Shown here in pieces: positions 1 through 8,140 of a stretch of 51,407 nt of DNA. Position numbers and translations under genes: made by a program. The number at the start of each line of letters is the position of its first letter. Positions within the stretch are counted from its first letter, which is position 1. The DNA comes from Massilia sp. ST3 (GTDB taxonomy: Bacteria; Pseudomonadota; Gammaproteobacteria; Burkholderiales; Burkholderiaceae_D), in assembly GCF_018119405.1 (NCBI RefSeq), contig NZ_JAGPWC010000033.1:1-51407 (forward strand), written 5' to 3'. The notes under the pieces were generated by a model, which did not search any database, was not told the DNA's origin, and saw nothing but the letters and a program-made list of their open reading frames with translations.

Positions 1-46
1 GGGGGGGGGGGGGGGGGGGGGCGGGGGCGGGGGCCCCCCCCCCCCC
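1..46. other. G/C homopolymer run at window start, probable contig-end artefact
   Basis: Positions 1-33 are G except for two C, and 34-46 are all C. The run lies inside the lpxK reading frame, where it would encode only Pro/Gly/Ala residues unlike the LpxK family. The likeliest explanation is a sequencing or assembly artefact at a contig end. A natural homopolymer cannot be excluded from sequence alone. Confidence 0.75.
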
Positions 47-731
47 GCGCCTCGGCGCCGGCGCCATCCAGCCGCATGCGCCAGGGCGAGCCGCCGACGG
101 CGCGCGCGAGAAGCGGCGGGATCTCGGGCGCGTTCACGATCGTCACGTCGCGGCGGCGCGAAGGCGGCTCGCGCAGCGGGCCGGCCGGCAGGGTCCAGCC
201 ATTGCCCACGCCGCGGCCGTCGAACAGCACGATCTCGAGGTCGCGCGCCAGCGCATAGTGCTGCAGGCCGTCGTCGGCGATCAGGACGTTCACCTCGGGA
301 TGCGCCGCCAGCAGCGCCCTGCCCGCTTCGGCGCGGCGGCGGCCGACGAAGACCGGGCAGGCCGCGCGCGCCGCGATCAGGAGCGGTTCGTCGCCGACCT
401 CGCTCGGCTTGGAACCTAGGGTGACTTCGCGCGGCGCGGATTCCTTGCCGCCGTGCCCGCGCGAGATCACGCCCGGACGCAGGCCGGCCGCGCGCAGCGC
501 CAGCGCCAGCCAGATCGTCAGCGGGGTCTTGCCGGTGCCGCCAATAAAGATATTACCGACCACGATCACCGGCACGGGCAACCGTTCGCTGTGCAGCACG
601 CCGGCGCGGAACAGGCGCGCGCGCAGCGCGGCCAGCAGGCGGAACAGCAGCGAGAGCGGCAGCAGCGCGCAGGCCAGGGGGCCGCGGCGCAGCCAGGCGC
701 GGGTCAAAGTCGATTCGAGTTTCGATGCCAT
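1..731 (-). CDS. lpxK: Tetraacyldisaccharide 4'-kinase LpxK (3' end missing)
   Basis: LpxK phosphorylates the 4' position of the lipid A disaccharide precursor at the inner membrane. The start is ATG at 731 (MASKLESTLTRAW). A hydrophobic N-terminal stretch follows, then VIVVGNIFIGGTGKTPL, the characteristic LpxK P-loop, and then ISRGHGG and ADDGLQHYAL, a typical LpxK block. About 228 residues are readable before the frame runs into the G/C homopolymer at 1-46; the family usually has about 330-350, so the C-terminal third is missing. The gene lies 40 bp downstream of exbD, and exbB-exbD-lpxK is a common Burkholderiales order. The identification is firm; the sequence below about position 50 is not trustworthy. 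Confidence 0.93.
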   Translation of the reverse strand, partial: MASKLESTLTRAWLRRGPLACALLPLSLLFRLLAALRARLFRAGVLHSERLPVPVIVVGNIFIGGTGKTPLTIWLALALRAAGLRPGVISRGHGGKESAPREVTLGSKPSEVGDEPLLIAARAACPVFVGRRRAEAGRALLAAHPEVNVLIADDGLQHYALARDLEIVLFDGRGVGNGWTLPAGPLREPPSRRRDVTIVNAPEIPPLLARAVGGSPWRMRLDGAGAEARGGGGPRPRPPPPPP

Positions 732-770
732 GGAGAGAAGGCGGCGGGCCGGAGGGCCCACCCGCCCTGC

Positions 771-1211
771 TTACTTCTTGGTGCCGGTCTGGGCCGCGAA
801 GGTCAGCTTGTCGTAGCCGGCCACGCGCGCCGCTTCCAGCACGTTGATGACCATCTGGTGCATCGCGAACTGGTCGGCGTTGACGATCACCACCGGGCTC
901 GACACCGCCTGGCCTTCCTGGGTGCGGGCGGCGTTCTTGAGGTCCTGGGCCAGGCCGGCCACGCTGTGGAAGGACACCGGCACGTTGTTCACCGTGTAGT
1001 TGCCCTTGGCGTCGATGGTGACGTTGATCTCGAAGGGCTTGTCCTGCTGCTTCTCGGCCTCGGCGGTCGGCAGGGTGATCTGCAGCTCGGTGAACTTGCT
1101 GTAGGTGGTCGAGACCATCAGGAAGATCAGGACGACCAGCAGCACGTCGATGAAGGGGATCAGGTTGATCTCCGGCTCTTCGGGCCTGCGGCCGCGGCGG
1201 AAGTCCATCAT
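771..1211 (-). CDS. exbD: Biopolymer transport protein ExbD/TolR
   Basis: This 146-residue protein is the periplasm-facing partner of the ExbB proton channel and helps convert proton motive force into energy for TonB- or Tol-dependent envelope processes. One N-terminal transmembrane helix (INLIPFIDVLLVVLIFLM, about residues 15-33) carries the conserved Asp of the ExbD family. The rest is a periplasmic domain with the usual VxIxAD region (VVIVNADQF). The start overlaps the exbB stop by 4 nt (1208-1211), so the two are probably translationally coupled. ExbD and TolR cannot be separated on this sequence alone. The lack of tolA, tolB or pal nearby and the lpxK neighbour favour ExbD. Confidence 0.93.
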   Translation of the reverse strand: MMDFRRGRRPEEPEINLIPFIDVLLVVLIFLMVSTTYSKFTELQITLPTAEAEKQQDKPFEINVTIDAKGNYTVNNVPVSFHSVAGLAQDLKNAARTQEGQAVSSPVVIVNADQFAMHQMVINVLEAARVAGYDKLTFAAQTGTKK

Positions 1212-1816
1212 TTGCGCGATCCGTGCACGACGTCGACGAACTTCACCGCCTGCAGTTCCATGTCGACCACGTAGGTGTCGACCAGGTTGCGGAAGTGGCG
1301 GTAGAAGACCAGGGCCGGCATCGCGATCGCCAGGCCGAAGCCGGTGTTATACAGGGCCACCGAGATGCCGTGCGCGAGCTGGGCCGGGTTGCTGCCGCCG
1401 GTCGGGCTCTGGGCGCCGAAGATCTCGATCATGCCGACCACGGTGCCGAACAGGCCCATCAGCGGGGCGAGCGAGGCGATGGTGCCGAGGGTGGTCAGGA
1501 AGCGCTCCAGGCCGTGGGCCACGCCGCGGCCCGCTTCCTCGATCGATTCCTTCATCACGTCGCGCGGGGCGTCGACATTGCGCAGCGCGGCGGCCAGCAC
1601 GGCGCCGAGCGGCGAATTCTGTTCCAGGGTGTTGACGACGTCGGGTGTTACCTTGCCGCTGCGGTAGACGCGGATGACTTCATCGAGCAGGGCCTTGGGG
1701 AGAATCTTCTCGCGGCGCAGGTAAATGAGGCGTTCGACGATCAGGGCGACAGCAACGATCGACGCGATCAACAACAGCCAGATCGGCCAGCCTGCAGCTT
1801 GGAAAATGGCGAGCAA
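1208..1816 (-). CDS. exbB: MotA/TolQ/ExbB proton channel family protein ExbB
   Basis: This 202-residue inner-membrane channel protein works with ExbD. It has an N-terminal transmembrane helix (about residues 9-28), a cytoplasmic loop, and two further helices in the conserved block LGTIASLAPLMGLFGTVVGM and the ALYNTGFGLAIAMPAL region. The start is unusual: no ATG fits, and TTG at 1816 is preceded by AGGAG at a spacing of about six bases, which supports it. The upstream intergenic region contains the DnaA-box/IHF module array, so the exbB promoter lies in or beside module 1 (1885-1950). Confidence 0.93.
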   Translation of the reverse strand: MLAIFQAAGWPIWLLLIASIVAVALIVERLIYLRREKILPKALLDEVIRVYRSGKVTPDVVNTLEQNSPLGAVLAAALRNVDAPRDVMKESIEEAGRGVAHGLERFLTTLGTIASLAPLMGLFGTVVGMIEIFGAQSPTGGSNPAQLAHGISVALYNTGFGLAIAMPALVFYRHFRNLVDTYVVDMELQAVKFVDVVHGSRK

Positions 1817-1884
1817 GAGAAACTCCTAGGTTGAGAAAAATCACTCGGCAATGTAACAAGTTGCCAGCATTGGAGCAAGTAGAG

Positions 1885-2930
1885 TTCTGCACAACTTCTG
1901 TGGATAAAATTGTGCGCAAGGGGTCGCCGCAAGGCTAAGTGCATTGATTCGTAAGGACTTTCTGATCCTGCGCAAGAAAATGGCAGGCTCATGACTTGCC
2001 CGGATGAGCTGCTGAAGTGCTCGCCTTGCCCTCGAGCTGGCACCGGGCTTGTTTGTAGTTACGAACAAATTCTGTGGACAAAATTGTGTGCAATGCCGCC
2101 TAGCAACAACTAAGCCCTTGATTTAGCTCAGCAATTAGTGGCAGATCAAAAAACAGGCAGGCTGGAGAGCCTGTACTTCTCATCCGCCCCAATGCGGTTC
2201 CTCACATTTTTTGTGGACAAGAGTGTGAGCAAGGACCCATTTTGACAACTAAGTACTTGATCTAGATCAGAAAACCTTTACTGCCAAAACTTTCATCAGC
2301 GCGGCCTTATGCACAATTTCCGTAGCCAGCAGCGCTGCTCGTGCTTCATTTGTTTGCACTTTTGGCGTTACTTGCATGCAATATTCGGCTGTGCACATTT
2401 TTTGTGGATAAGAGTGTGAGGAAGGGCATATTTTCCAACCTAAGCTATTGATTTTAATCAAATCGAATAGCGCTGCTACAATAATAGGCAACAGCCCTTG
2501 CCCGCTTGCGGAGCCAGGAAGCCCGCGCAGGTATCGCCCAGGTCACTGTGCTGTCGGGTGGCATCCGAATTTATCCGTCTTGTGCACATGTTTTGTGGAC
2601 AACGTTGTGTGCAAGGACACCTAGTCCGGGTTAAGCTATTGATTTTCCTCAACAAAGTTTCCGAGCATCATTTTTAAGCACGGCAGTGCAGTCTCTCGCC
2701 CTTACTGGAACCCGGATCTTTAATGGCTGCGGAAATTGGGCTATGCACAGTTTTTGTGGACAAGCATGTGACCAAGCCCATTTATGCACGCCTAAGTCCT
2801 TGATACATAAGAGAACAGCTTCCCTTGCCCAAATCCCGCGCACTCTTCGGTCTTATGCATGAGTTCCCCACAGATTTTGTGGATAAAATACCACCTGAGC
2901 ATGAACATCGCCTCGCAAGCCATTGATTCC
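1885..2930. repeat. Seven-copy array of DnaA-box plus IHF-site modules
   Basis: The gene-free stretch 1817-3061 is AT-richer than its surroundings and holds seven degenerate direct repeats. Each has a DnaA box on the minus strand (TTATCCACA or TTGTCCACA), written TGTGGATAA/TGTGGACAA on the plus strand at 1899, 2073, 2212, 2403, 2594, 2755 and 2878. Exactly 45 bp after each box start a TTGAT begins (1944, 2118, 2257, 2448, 2639, 2800, 2923). It sits in the context YAA-N4-TTGATW, the reverse complement of the IHF consensus. Copies 2, 4, 5, 6 and 7 match fully; copy 1 has one extra base and copy 3 ends TTGATC. Short inverted arms such as TGCACA/TGTGCA or CTCACA/TGTGAG flank most boxes. Spacing between copies is 123-191 bp and not conserved. 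A datA-like DnaA-titrating or DnaA-ATP-hydrolysing locus is an inference. Confidence 0.85.
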
Positions 2931-3061
2931 AAAAGGGTTTCAATAGATTGCATTGAAATTCAGCAACAGGATGTTGCTTCACACCCTTGCCCGCAAAGGA
3001 CTTGTCGTTTGCATCAAGATATGACATAAGCATCTGCTTTGTTCCCGCAACCGACACCAGC

Positions 3062-4423
3062 ATGCACGCCCCTACCGACGCCGATCCCGCCTATACCGCT
3101 CCACCGGTACTGACCGTCACCGCCCTTAACCAGCAGGTGGCGCGCCTGCTCGAACGCAGTTTTCCACTGGTCTGGATCGGCGGCGAGATTTCCAACTTCA
3201 CGCGCGCCAGCTCGGGCCACTGGTATTTCACGCTCAAGGACGATGCCGCCCAGGTGCGCGCCGTGATGTTCCGCAGCCGCGCCCAGATGGCCGGCTTCGT
3301 CCCGCGCGAAGGCGACAAGGTCGAGGTGCGCGCCCTGGTCACGCTGTATGGCGCGCGCGGCGACTACCAGATCAATGTCGAGGCGATGCGCCGCGCCGGC
3401 GTCGGCCAGCTGTACGAAGCCTTCCTGCGCCTGAAGGAAAAGCTGGCGGCGCAAGGCCTGTTCGACCAGGAGCGCAAGCGCGCCCTGCCCCTGTTCCCGC
3501 GCACCATCGGCATCGTCACCAGCCCCCAGGCCGCGGCCCTGCGCGACGTGCTGACCGCGCTGCGCCGCCGCGCCCCGCATGTGCGGGTGATCCTGTATCC
3601 GGCGCCGGTGCAGGGCCAGTTCGCGGCCGACAAGATCGCCGAAGCCATCACCACCGCCTCGCGCCGCGCCGAGGCCGATGTATTGCTGGTGTGCCGCGGC
3701 GGCGGCTCGATCGAGGACCTATGGTGCTTCAACGAGGAGTGCGTGGCGCGCGCCATCGCCGCCTGCAGCATTCCCGTGATCTCGGGCGTGGGCCACGAGA
3801 CCGACTTCACCATCGCCGACTTCGCCGCCGACATGCGCGCTGCCACCCCGACCGCGGCCGCCGAACTGGCCGCCACGCCGCGCGCCGACTGGATCGGTTC
3901 GCTCTCCGCCGACGCCATGGACCTGCGGCGCGCCATGCGCCGCACCCTGTCCGACGCCAGCCAGGGCCTGGACAGCCTCGGCCGCCGCCTGCTGAGCCCC
4001 TCGGACCGGATCGGCCACCAGCGCCTGCGGCTGCTGTCGCTGGCCACCGCCATGGGCCACGCGGTGCAGCAGCCGCTCAACCGCCAGGGCCTGGTGCTGG
4101 CCCAGCTGCGCCAGCGCTGGGCGCGCCACCGGCCCGACATCCGCGCCGTGCGGGCCCAGCTGCTGTCCGACCAGCGCCACCTGAACGCCAGCCTGTGCAG
4201 CCAGGTCAAGGGGCGGCGCGACGCCTTGGCCGCCCTGGCGGCCCAGCTCGAACTGCTGAACCCGCAGCGCACGCTGGAACGCGGCTACGCCATCGTGCGC
4301 GACGCCAAGGGCCAGGTCCTGCGCGACCCGGCCGCGATCCACGCGCGCGATACCCTGACCGTGCGCCTGGCGGGCGGCAGCGCGGAAGTCGGCGTGGCCC
4401 ACGTGCAGACGGTACTCGAGTGA
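3062..4423 (+). CDS. xseA: Exodeoxyribonuclease VII large subunit
   Basis: This is the catalytic large subunit of exonuclease VII, which degrades single-stranded DNA to oligonucleotides together with XseB. The 453 residues begin with an OB-fold ([40 protein letters not shown]). The catalytic domain follows with [27 protein letters not shown] and [25 protein letters not shown], then a coiled-coil region and the C-terminal RGYAIV segment. I chose ATG at 3062 because the protein then starts close to the OB-fold; a TTG at 2987 would add 25 unconserved residues. No strong ribosome binding site is visible. xseB is not in the window. Confidence 0.95.
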   Translation: MHAPTDADPAYTAPPVLTVTALNQQVARLLERSFPLVWIGGEISNFTRASSGHWYFTLKDDAAQVRAVMFRSRAQMAGFVPREGDKVEVRALVTLYGARGDYQINVEAMRRAGVGQLYEAFLRLKEKLAAQGLFDQERKRALPLFPRTIGIVTSPQAAALRDVLTALRRRAPHVRVILYPAPVQGQFAADKIAEAITTASRRAEADVLLVCRGGGSIEDLWCFNEECVARAIAACSIPVISGVGHETDFTIADFAADMRAATPTAAAELAATPRADWIGSLSADAMDLRRAMRRTLSDASQGLDSLGRRLLSPSDRIGHQRLRLLSLATAMGHAVQQPLNRQGLVLAQLRQRWARHRPDIRAVRAQLLSDQRHLNASLCSQVKGRRDALAALAAQLELLNPQRTLERGYAIVRDAKGQVLRDPAAIHARDTLTVRLAGGSAEVGVAHVQTVLE

Positions 4424-4512
4424 GTCAGAAGCCATTTATGCAACATCGCCTCATCCGGTTTAGAATAAGCGCCGCTTTGGTACAAACCCGTCCAACTGAA
4501 TAAGGAAAGAAC

Positions 4513-5091
4513 ATGGAACATACCCTGCCGCCACTGCCGTACGCCAAGGACGCCCTCCAGCCGCACATCTCGGCCGAGACCCTGGAATACCACCACGGCA
4601 AGCACCACCAGACCTATGTGACCAACCTGAACAACCTCATCAAGGGCACCGAGTACGAGAACATGCCCCTCGAAGAGATCATCAAGAAATCGTCGGGCGG
4701 CCTGTTCAACAACTCGGCCCAGGTCTGGAACCACACCTTCTTCTGGAACTGCATGACCCCGAACGGCGCCGGCGCGCCGAGCGGCAAGGTGGCTGACGCC
4801 ATCAACGCCAAGTGGGGCTCGTTCGACAAGTTCAAGGAAGAGTTCAACAAGGCCGCCCTGGGCAACTTCGGTTCGGGCTGGACCTGGCTGGTGCAAAAGC
4901 CGGACGGCAGCGTCGACATCGTCAACACCTCGAACGCCGCGACCCCGCTGACCACCGCCGACAAGGCCCTGCTGACCGCCGACGTCTGGGAACACGCTTA
5001 CTACATCGACTACCGCAACGCCCGCGCCAAGTTCCTGGAAGCCTTCTGGAACGTCGCCAACTGGGACTTCGCGAACCAGAACATGGCCTGA
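4513..5091 (+). CDS. sodB: Iron superoxide dismutase
   Basis: Cytoplasmic superoxide dismutase, 192 residues, the usual length for bacterial Fe-SOD. The metal ligands are visible: His27 in the HHGKHH block, His in QVWNHTFFW, and Asp and His in [11 protein letters not shown]. Gln in [12 protein letters not shown] and the GSGWTWLV segment are the pattern of iron-dependent rather than manganese-dependent enzymes. The start ATG follows AAGGAAAG at good spacing. It sits 89 nt after xseA, probably with its own promoter, and is followed by a strong hairpin terminator at 5136. Confidence 0.97.
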   Translation: MEHTLPPLPYAKDALQPHISAETLEYHHGKHHQTYVTNLNNLIKGTEYENMPLEEIIKKSSGGLFNNSAQVWNHTFFWNCMTPNGAGAPSGKVADAINAKWGSFDKFKEEFNKAALGNFGSGWTWLVQKPDGSVDIVNTSNAATPLTTADKALLTADVWEHAYYIDYRNARAKFLEAFWNVANWDFANQNMA

Positions 5092-5135
5092 ATGGCCTGA
5101 TGGGGCCTGTGCCCAGGCACAGGCATCCGCCTACG

Positions 5136-5163
5136 AAACGGCCCGCCCTGGCGGGCCGTTTTC
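5136..5163. terminator. Bidirectional intrinsic terminator between sodB and the convergent gene
   Basis: A GC-rich hairpin with arms AACGGCCCGCC and GGCGGGCCGTT has A residues before it and TTTTCC after it. It lies 45 bp after the sodB stop and 23 bp after the stop of the convergent gene at 5186, so it can serve both strands. Confidence 0.85.
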
Positions 5164-5185
5164 CTTGCGCCGGCGCCGGCGCGAC

Positions 5186-5932
5186 TCAGTCTCCTCCACC
5201 GCCGCAGCCGCCCCCGCCGCCACAGCCGCATCCACCGCCGCCATCGCCGCAATCCGAGCCACCGTCGCCGCTTCCGCTCGAACCGCCGTCGCTTCCGCCG
5301 CTATCCTGCTGCCGGCGCAGCGCCTCGGCATGGACTTGCTCGGTGATGAGCCCGGCGGCCAGCAGGGCCGGCAGCGACAAACCCGGCTGGCGCAGCGGCG
5401 TCCCCAGCCGGCGCCCCTGCCCGTCGAGCCGGGCATAGGCGACCTCGCCGTGCTGCACCCAGTAACCGTGACCGCCCGGCATGCCCAGCCGCGCATCCAG
5501 GCTGAACAGCGAAGGCAAGGCCGGTCCGGTAAGGGGGATGTCTTCCAGCCCGCGGCAGGCGACCAGGCTGGTGGCCAGGGCGCCGCGCTCGAGCTGGGCC
5601 GCCCCCAGGTGCGGCACGGTGCTGCCGAAGTGGCGCCGGCAGAAGCGCTCGAGGCCGATCGGATCGTGCTCCAGCCAGGCATGCCATACCGAGTCCGCCG
5701 CCAGCGAGGGCAAGGCGCAGCGCGCGCCGCTGGCGCTGACCGCGTGGAAGAAGCCCAGCAGGCCCTCGGCCGCGCGGACGAAAAAAAGGGCATCCGTGGG
5801 GATGCCCGGGAAGGCGGTGGAAGCGCTGCGCCGCCATGCGGCTTCCAGGCCCGGCGGCAGGTCCGCCAGCGCACTGCGGTAGGTCGATGCGCGCCGGCGG
5901 CGGTCGGCGCGCAGATTGTTCAGCCAGTTCAT
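5186..5932 (-). CDS. Hypothetical protein with a GRDP-like core and Gly/Cys-rich tail
   Basis: A 248-residue protein of unknown function. The segment DSVWHAWLEHDPIGLERFCRRHFG resembles the W-H/F-C motif of glycine-rich-domain-containing (GRDP-like) proteins found in bacteria and plants; this is a tentative match. The last ~45 residues are almost only Gly, Ser, Asp and Cys, ending in alternating GGGG and C, a tail type also seen in TIGR04222-family proteins. No signal peptide or membrane segment is evident. The start ATG at 5932 is preceded by GGAGG, so translation is well supported. It is convergent with sodB across a shared terminator. Confidence 0.7.
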   Translation of the reverse strand: MNWLNNLRADRRRRASTYRSALADLPPGLEAAWRRSASTAFPGIPTDALFFVRAAEGLLGFFHAVSASGARCALPSLAADSVWHAWLEHDPIGLERFCRRHFGSTVPHLGAAQLERGALATSLVACRGLEDIPLTGPALPSLFSLDARLGMPGGHGYWVQHGEVAYARLDGQGRRLGTPLRQPGLSLPALLAAGLITEQVHAEALRRQQDSGGSDGGSSGSGDGGSDCGDGGGGCGCGGGGGCGGGGD

Positions 5933-6104
5933 GGTTGCCTCCCTGGTTTTGTTATCGGCACGTTCAGACTAGGACAGGAATGTGACAGGACGATGACACG
6001 ACGAGCGACGCCGCAGCGCGGCGTCTGCCCCCCTCGGTGGGGCTGGCGCCACCGCTGTGCCGGCCTCAGAGTGACAAGCTCGACACCGCTCGCCCACCCT
6101 GACT

Positions 6105-7103
6105 ATGACACATCGACTCCTCCCCTGCCTGATCCTGGCCCAGGCGCTGCTGGCATCCGGGCCGGCCCGGGCCAACGATTGGCTCAACAACCTGGCCAAA
6201 CAGGCGGCCAACACCGCGATCCAGCAGACGGCCAGGCAGCTGGGCGCGCCCCGCGCGGCGCCACCCGCGGCGCCAGCGCCGGTTGCAGCCGCCGCGGGCG
6301 CCATCCCGGTGTATCCCGCTCCCGCCATCGTGCCGCGCGCCACCCGCATCACCTTCGACGACGGCGTGGTCTTTCATGGCGACTACCTGGCCGACTACTG
6401 GAGCCGGCCCGATCCGGTCACGCGCGGGACCACCCCGGACCGCGACGCGCCCGGCCACGTCATCGGCAAGCCGACCAGTTTCGGCGGCAGCCGCAAATAT
6501 CCGGGCACGGCGGACCTGCAGCGTAAACTCGAGGCGATCTTCCCGCGCGTGCTGGCCCACCCGGCGCTGGCGAACATCCGCGGCGCCAGCCTGCGCCCGG
6601 GCGGCAGCTTCGGCCACGAGCGCGGCGGCCCGATGGGCCATGCGCTGGCCGGCCGGGCCACCCTGCTCGCCTATCCGATCCGCCTGGACGACCCCGACAC
6701 GCGCCAGTTCCCGGACGGCAGCTACCACAGCCCCGGCGAAGGCGCCGTCATGCGCATCGTCGTCAACGATACCGACGAGCTGGAGCGGCGCGCTCCGCTG
6801 GGCGCCTGGAACGGCATGACGGTGCTGCGCGACGGCTATATGTTCGTCATTCCGAACACCGAACGCCCGCTCTACGTACGCGACGCCTCCGGCGGCCTGG
6901 TGCTGAACCCGAACCTGATCGACACCACGCGCCCGCGCTCGGACATCCAGTTCATGACCGTCTACGTCGGCACCACCTCGTCCGAGCACAACGAGGTCGT
7001 GCGCCAGCGGCTGCATCCGACCAGCGAATTCGGCCGCCTGGTCGGGGTGCTGTACAACACCGACTGGCGCACCCTGCTGCGGGAAGTGAACGACCCGCGC
7101 TGA
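6105..7103 (+). CDS. Secreted protein of unknown function
   Basis: A 332-residue protein with a clear Sec signal peptide (cleavage likely after GPARA, about residue 23). An Ala/Pro-rich linker (about residues 45-75) leads to a ~250-residue globular domain rich in Gly, Tyr and Arg with no motif I recognise; visible segments include FDDGVVFHGDYLADYW and TDWRTLLREV. It is probably periplasmic or outer-membrane associated. It lies just upstream of the RstA-like regulator gene in the same direction, separated by 118 bp containing regulatory repeats. The function is unassigned. Confidence 0.75.
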   Translation: MTHRLLPCLILAQALLASGPARANDWLNNLAKQAANTAIQQTARQLGAPRAAPPAAPAPVAAAAGAIPVYPAPAIVPRATRITFDDGVVFHGDYLADYWSRPDPVTRGTTPDRDAPGHVIGKPTSFGGSRKYPGTADLQRKLEAIFPRVLAHPALANIRGASLRPGGSFGHERGGPMGHALAGRATLLAYPIRLDDPDTRQFPDGSYHSPGEGAVMRIVVNDTDELERRAPLGAWNGMTVLRDGYMFVIPNTERPLYVRDASGGLVLNPNLIDTTRPRSDIQFMTVYVGTTSSEHNEVVRQRLHPTSEFGRLVGVLYNTDWRTLLREVNDPR

Positions 7104-7130
7104 CGTCCAGGGCTAATTCCGGCGCGAATT

Positions 7131-7157
7131 TGTCCTGAATCTGTAATCAATTGTCAC
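7131..7157 (+). promoter_or_regulatory. Triple TGT half-site tandem upstream of the response regulator gene
   Basis: TGTCCT, TGTAAT and TGTCAC begin at 7131, 7142 and 7152, spaced 11 and 10 bp, the one-turn direct repeat typical of OmpR-family regulators. The E. coli RstA box read on its other strand is also a direct repeat of TGTA with a 10-bp period. The same triplet stands before the sensor kinase at 12861. The site ends 65 bp before the ATG, which suggests autoregulation. Confidence 0.55.
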
Positions 7158-7177
7158 CCCCTTGGGGAGGGTGTGTT
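7154..7177 (+). terminator. Possible terminator or attenuator hairpin
   Basis: CACCC and GGGTG arms around a C/T/G-rich loop are followed by TGTGTTTTT. It could terminate transcription from the gene at 6105, or form in the leader if transcription starts upstream. The stem is short, so the call is tentative. Confidence 0.4.
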
Positions 7178-7186
7178 TTTCTACAG

Positions 7187-7211
7187 TTGGTCTTATACAA
7201 TGGCAGACCAA
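7187..7211 (+). promoter_or_regulatory. Inverted repeat next to the response regulator ribosome binding site
   Basis: TTGGTCT (7187-7193) and AGACCAA (7205-7211) are perfect inverted arms around an 11-base loop that contains TATACA (7195-7200), a possible -10 element. The right arm abuts the AAGGAG ribosome binding site. It may be an operator or an mRNA hairpin. Confidence 0.4.
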
Positions 7212-7221
7212 GGAGAAATGC

Positions 7222-7908
7222 ATGTACCGAGTGATGTTGGTGGAAGATGACGCGCGCCTGGCCGAGCTCGTCACGGAATACCTGTCCGGCTACGAGTTTT
7301 CGGTGGACCTGGTCACCCGCGGCGACGCCGCCCTCGACCGCTTCAAGGAACTCAGTCCCGACGTGGTGGTGCTGGACCTGATGCTGCCCGGCCTGGACGG
7401 CATGGTGGTCTGCCGCCAGATCCGCGAACAATCGGAGGTGCCGATCCTGATTCTCACCGCGCGCGAGGACTCCTACGATGAAGTCTCGGGCCTGGAACAG
7501 GGTGCGGACGACTTCGTCAACAAGCCGGTCCAGCCGCGCGTGCTGCTGGCGCGCCTGCGCGCGCTGATGCGCCGCACCCAGGCCAAATCCGGCCTGGATA
7601 CCCGCGTGCTGCAGTTCGGCGCGCTGCGCATCGCCACCTCGGACCGCAGCGTGGTCTGGCGCGGCCAGCCCTGCGTGCTGTCGAATACCGAATACAAGCT
7701 GCTGCTGGTGCTGGCCGAGGCGGCCGGGCGGGTGCTGTCGCGCGATGCGCTGCTCAAGAAAATGCGCGGCATCGAATTCGACGGCCTGGACCGCAGCATC
7801 GACAACTGCATCTCCAAGCTGCGCCGCAAGTTCGACGACGTCGATTCGGAAAAGATCAAGACGGTGTGGGGAGAAGGCTACCTGTTCTCCCCCTCGGCCT
7901 GGAATTAG
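7222..7908 (+). CDS. OmpR/PhoB-family response regulator, RstA-like
   Basis: A 228-residue two-component regulator. The receiver domain has the acidic pair Glu8/Asp9, the phospho-acceptor Asp52 (VVVLDLMLPGLDG) and the conserved Lys in DFVNKPVQP. The C-terminal winged-helix DNA-binding domain has LSNTEYKLLLVLAE and IDNCISKLRRKFDD. ATG at 7222 is preceded by AAGGAG; an earlier in-frame start would add a non-receiver extension. The best partner in the window is the RstB-like kinase at 13038, 5.1 kb away, which has the same tandem half-sites upstream. I call it RstA-like from general resemblance and the RstB-like kinase; the exact orthologue is uncertain. Confidence 0.9.
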   Translation: MYRVMLVEDDARLAELVTEYLSGYEFSVDLVTRGDAALDRFKELSPDVVVLDLMLPGLDGMVVCRQIREQSEVPILILTAREDSYDEVSGLEQGADDFVNKPVQPRVLLARLRALMRRTQAKSGLDTRVLQFGALRIATSDRSVVWRGQPCVLSNTEYKLLLVLAEAAGRVLSRDALLKKMRGIEFDGLDRSIDNCISKLRRKFDDVDSEKIKTVWGEGYLFSPSAWN

Positions 7909-7966
7909 GAACGCGCTGAGGTCTATCTGACTGAACGCGGAGGCGACAAGATAATTGTTGGCGCAT

Positions 7967-8094
7967 GGTAGGGTGGACGGCTTCGCCGTCCACGCGGTGA
8001 TCGTTTGCGGCGAGTTCAACCGGCACGAAAGCGGAGCCTTTACTTATCACCGCGTGGACGGGGGACCCGGCTGCGCGCCCCCCTCCACCCTACG
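7967..8094 (+). repeat. Dispersed double-hairpin element, copy A
   Basis: The outer ends are inverted (GGTAGGGTGGACGG on the left, CCACCCTACG on the right), and the left end itself folds (TGGACGG/CCGTCCA). A core with ATCACCGCG at its borders lies between. Copies B (16245) and C (24818) share ends and core; the core of B is inverted relative to A and C. No open reading frame of its own. It lies between the convergent response regulator and MarR genes. Confidence 0.8.
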
Positions 8095-8140
8095 AATAAG
8101 CCAATTGCGGCGCAAACTCAATCAGTTAGACCTTAGGAAC

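Noticed and set aside
1885..2930. CRISPR array
   Set aside because: Repeat units are degenerate, long and separated by unequal 123-191 bp intervals; there are no uniform 25-40 bp repeats and no cas genes.
1817..3061. Main chromosomal replication origin
   Set aside because: DnaA boxes are present, but dnaA, dnaN, gyrB, gidA, parA/parB and rpmH are all absent from the surroundings. A secondary or cryptic origin is not excluded.
2987..3061. Upstream TTG start for xseA
   Set aside because: It would add 25 residues unlike the family N-terminus, while ATG at 3062 places the OB-fold near the N-terminus.
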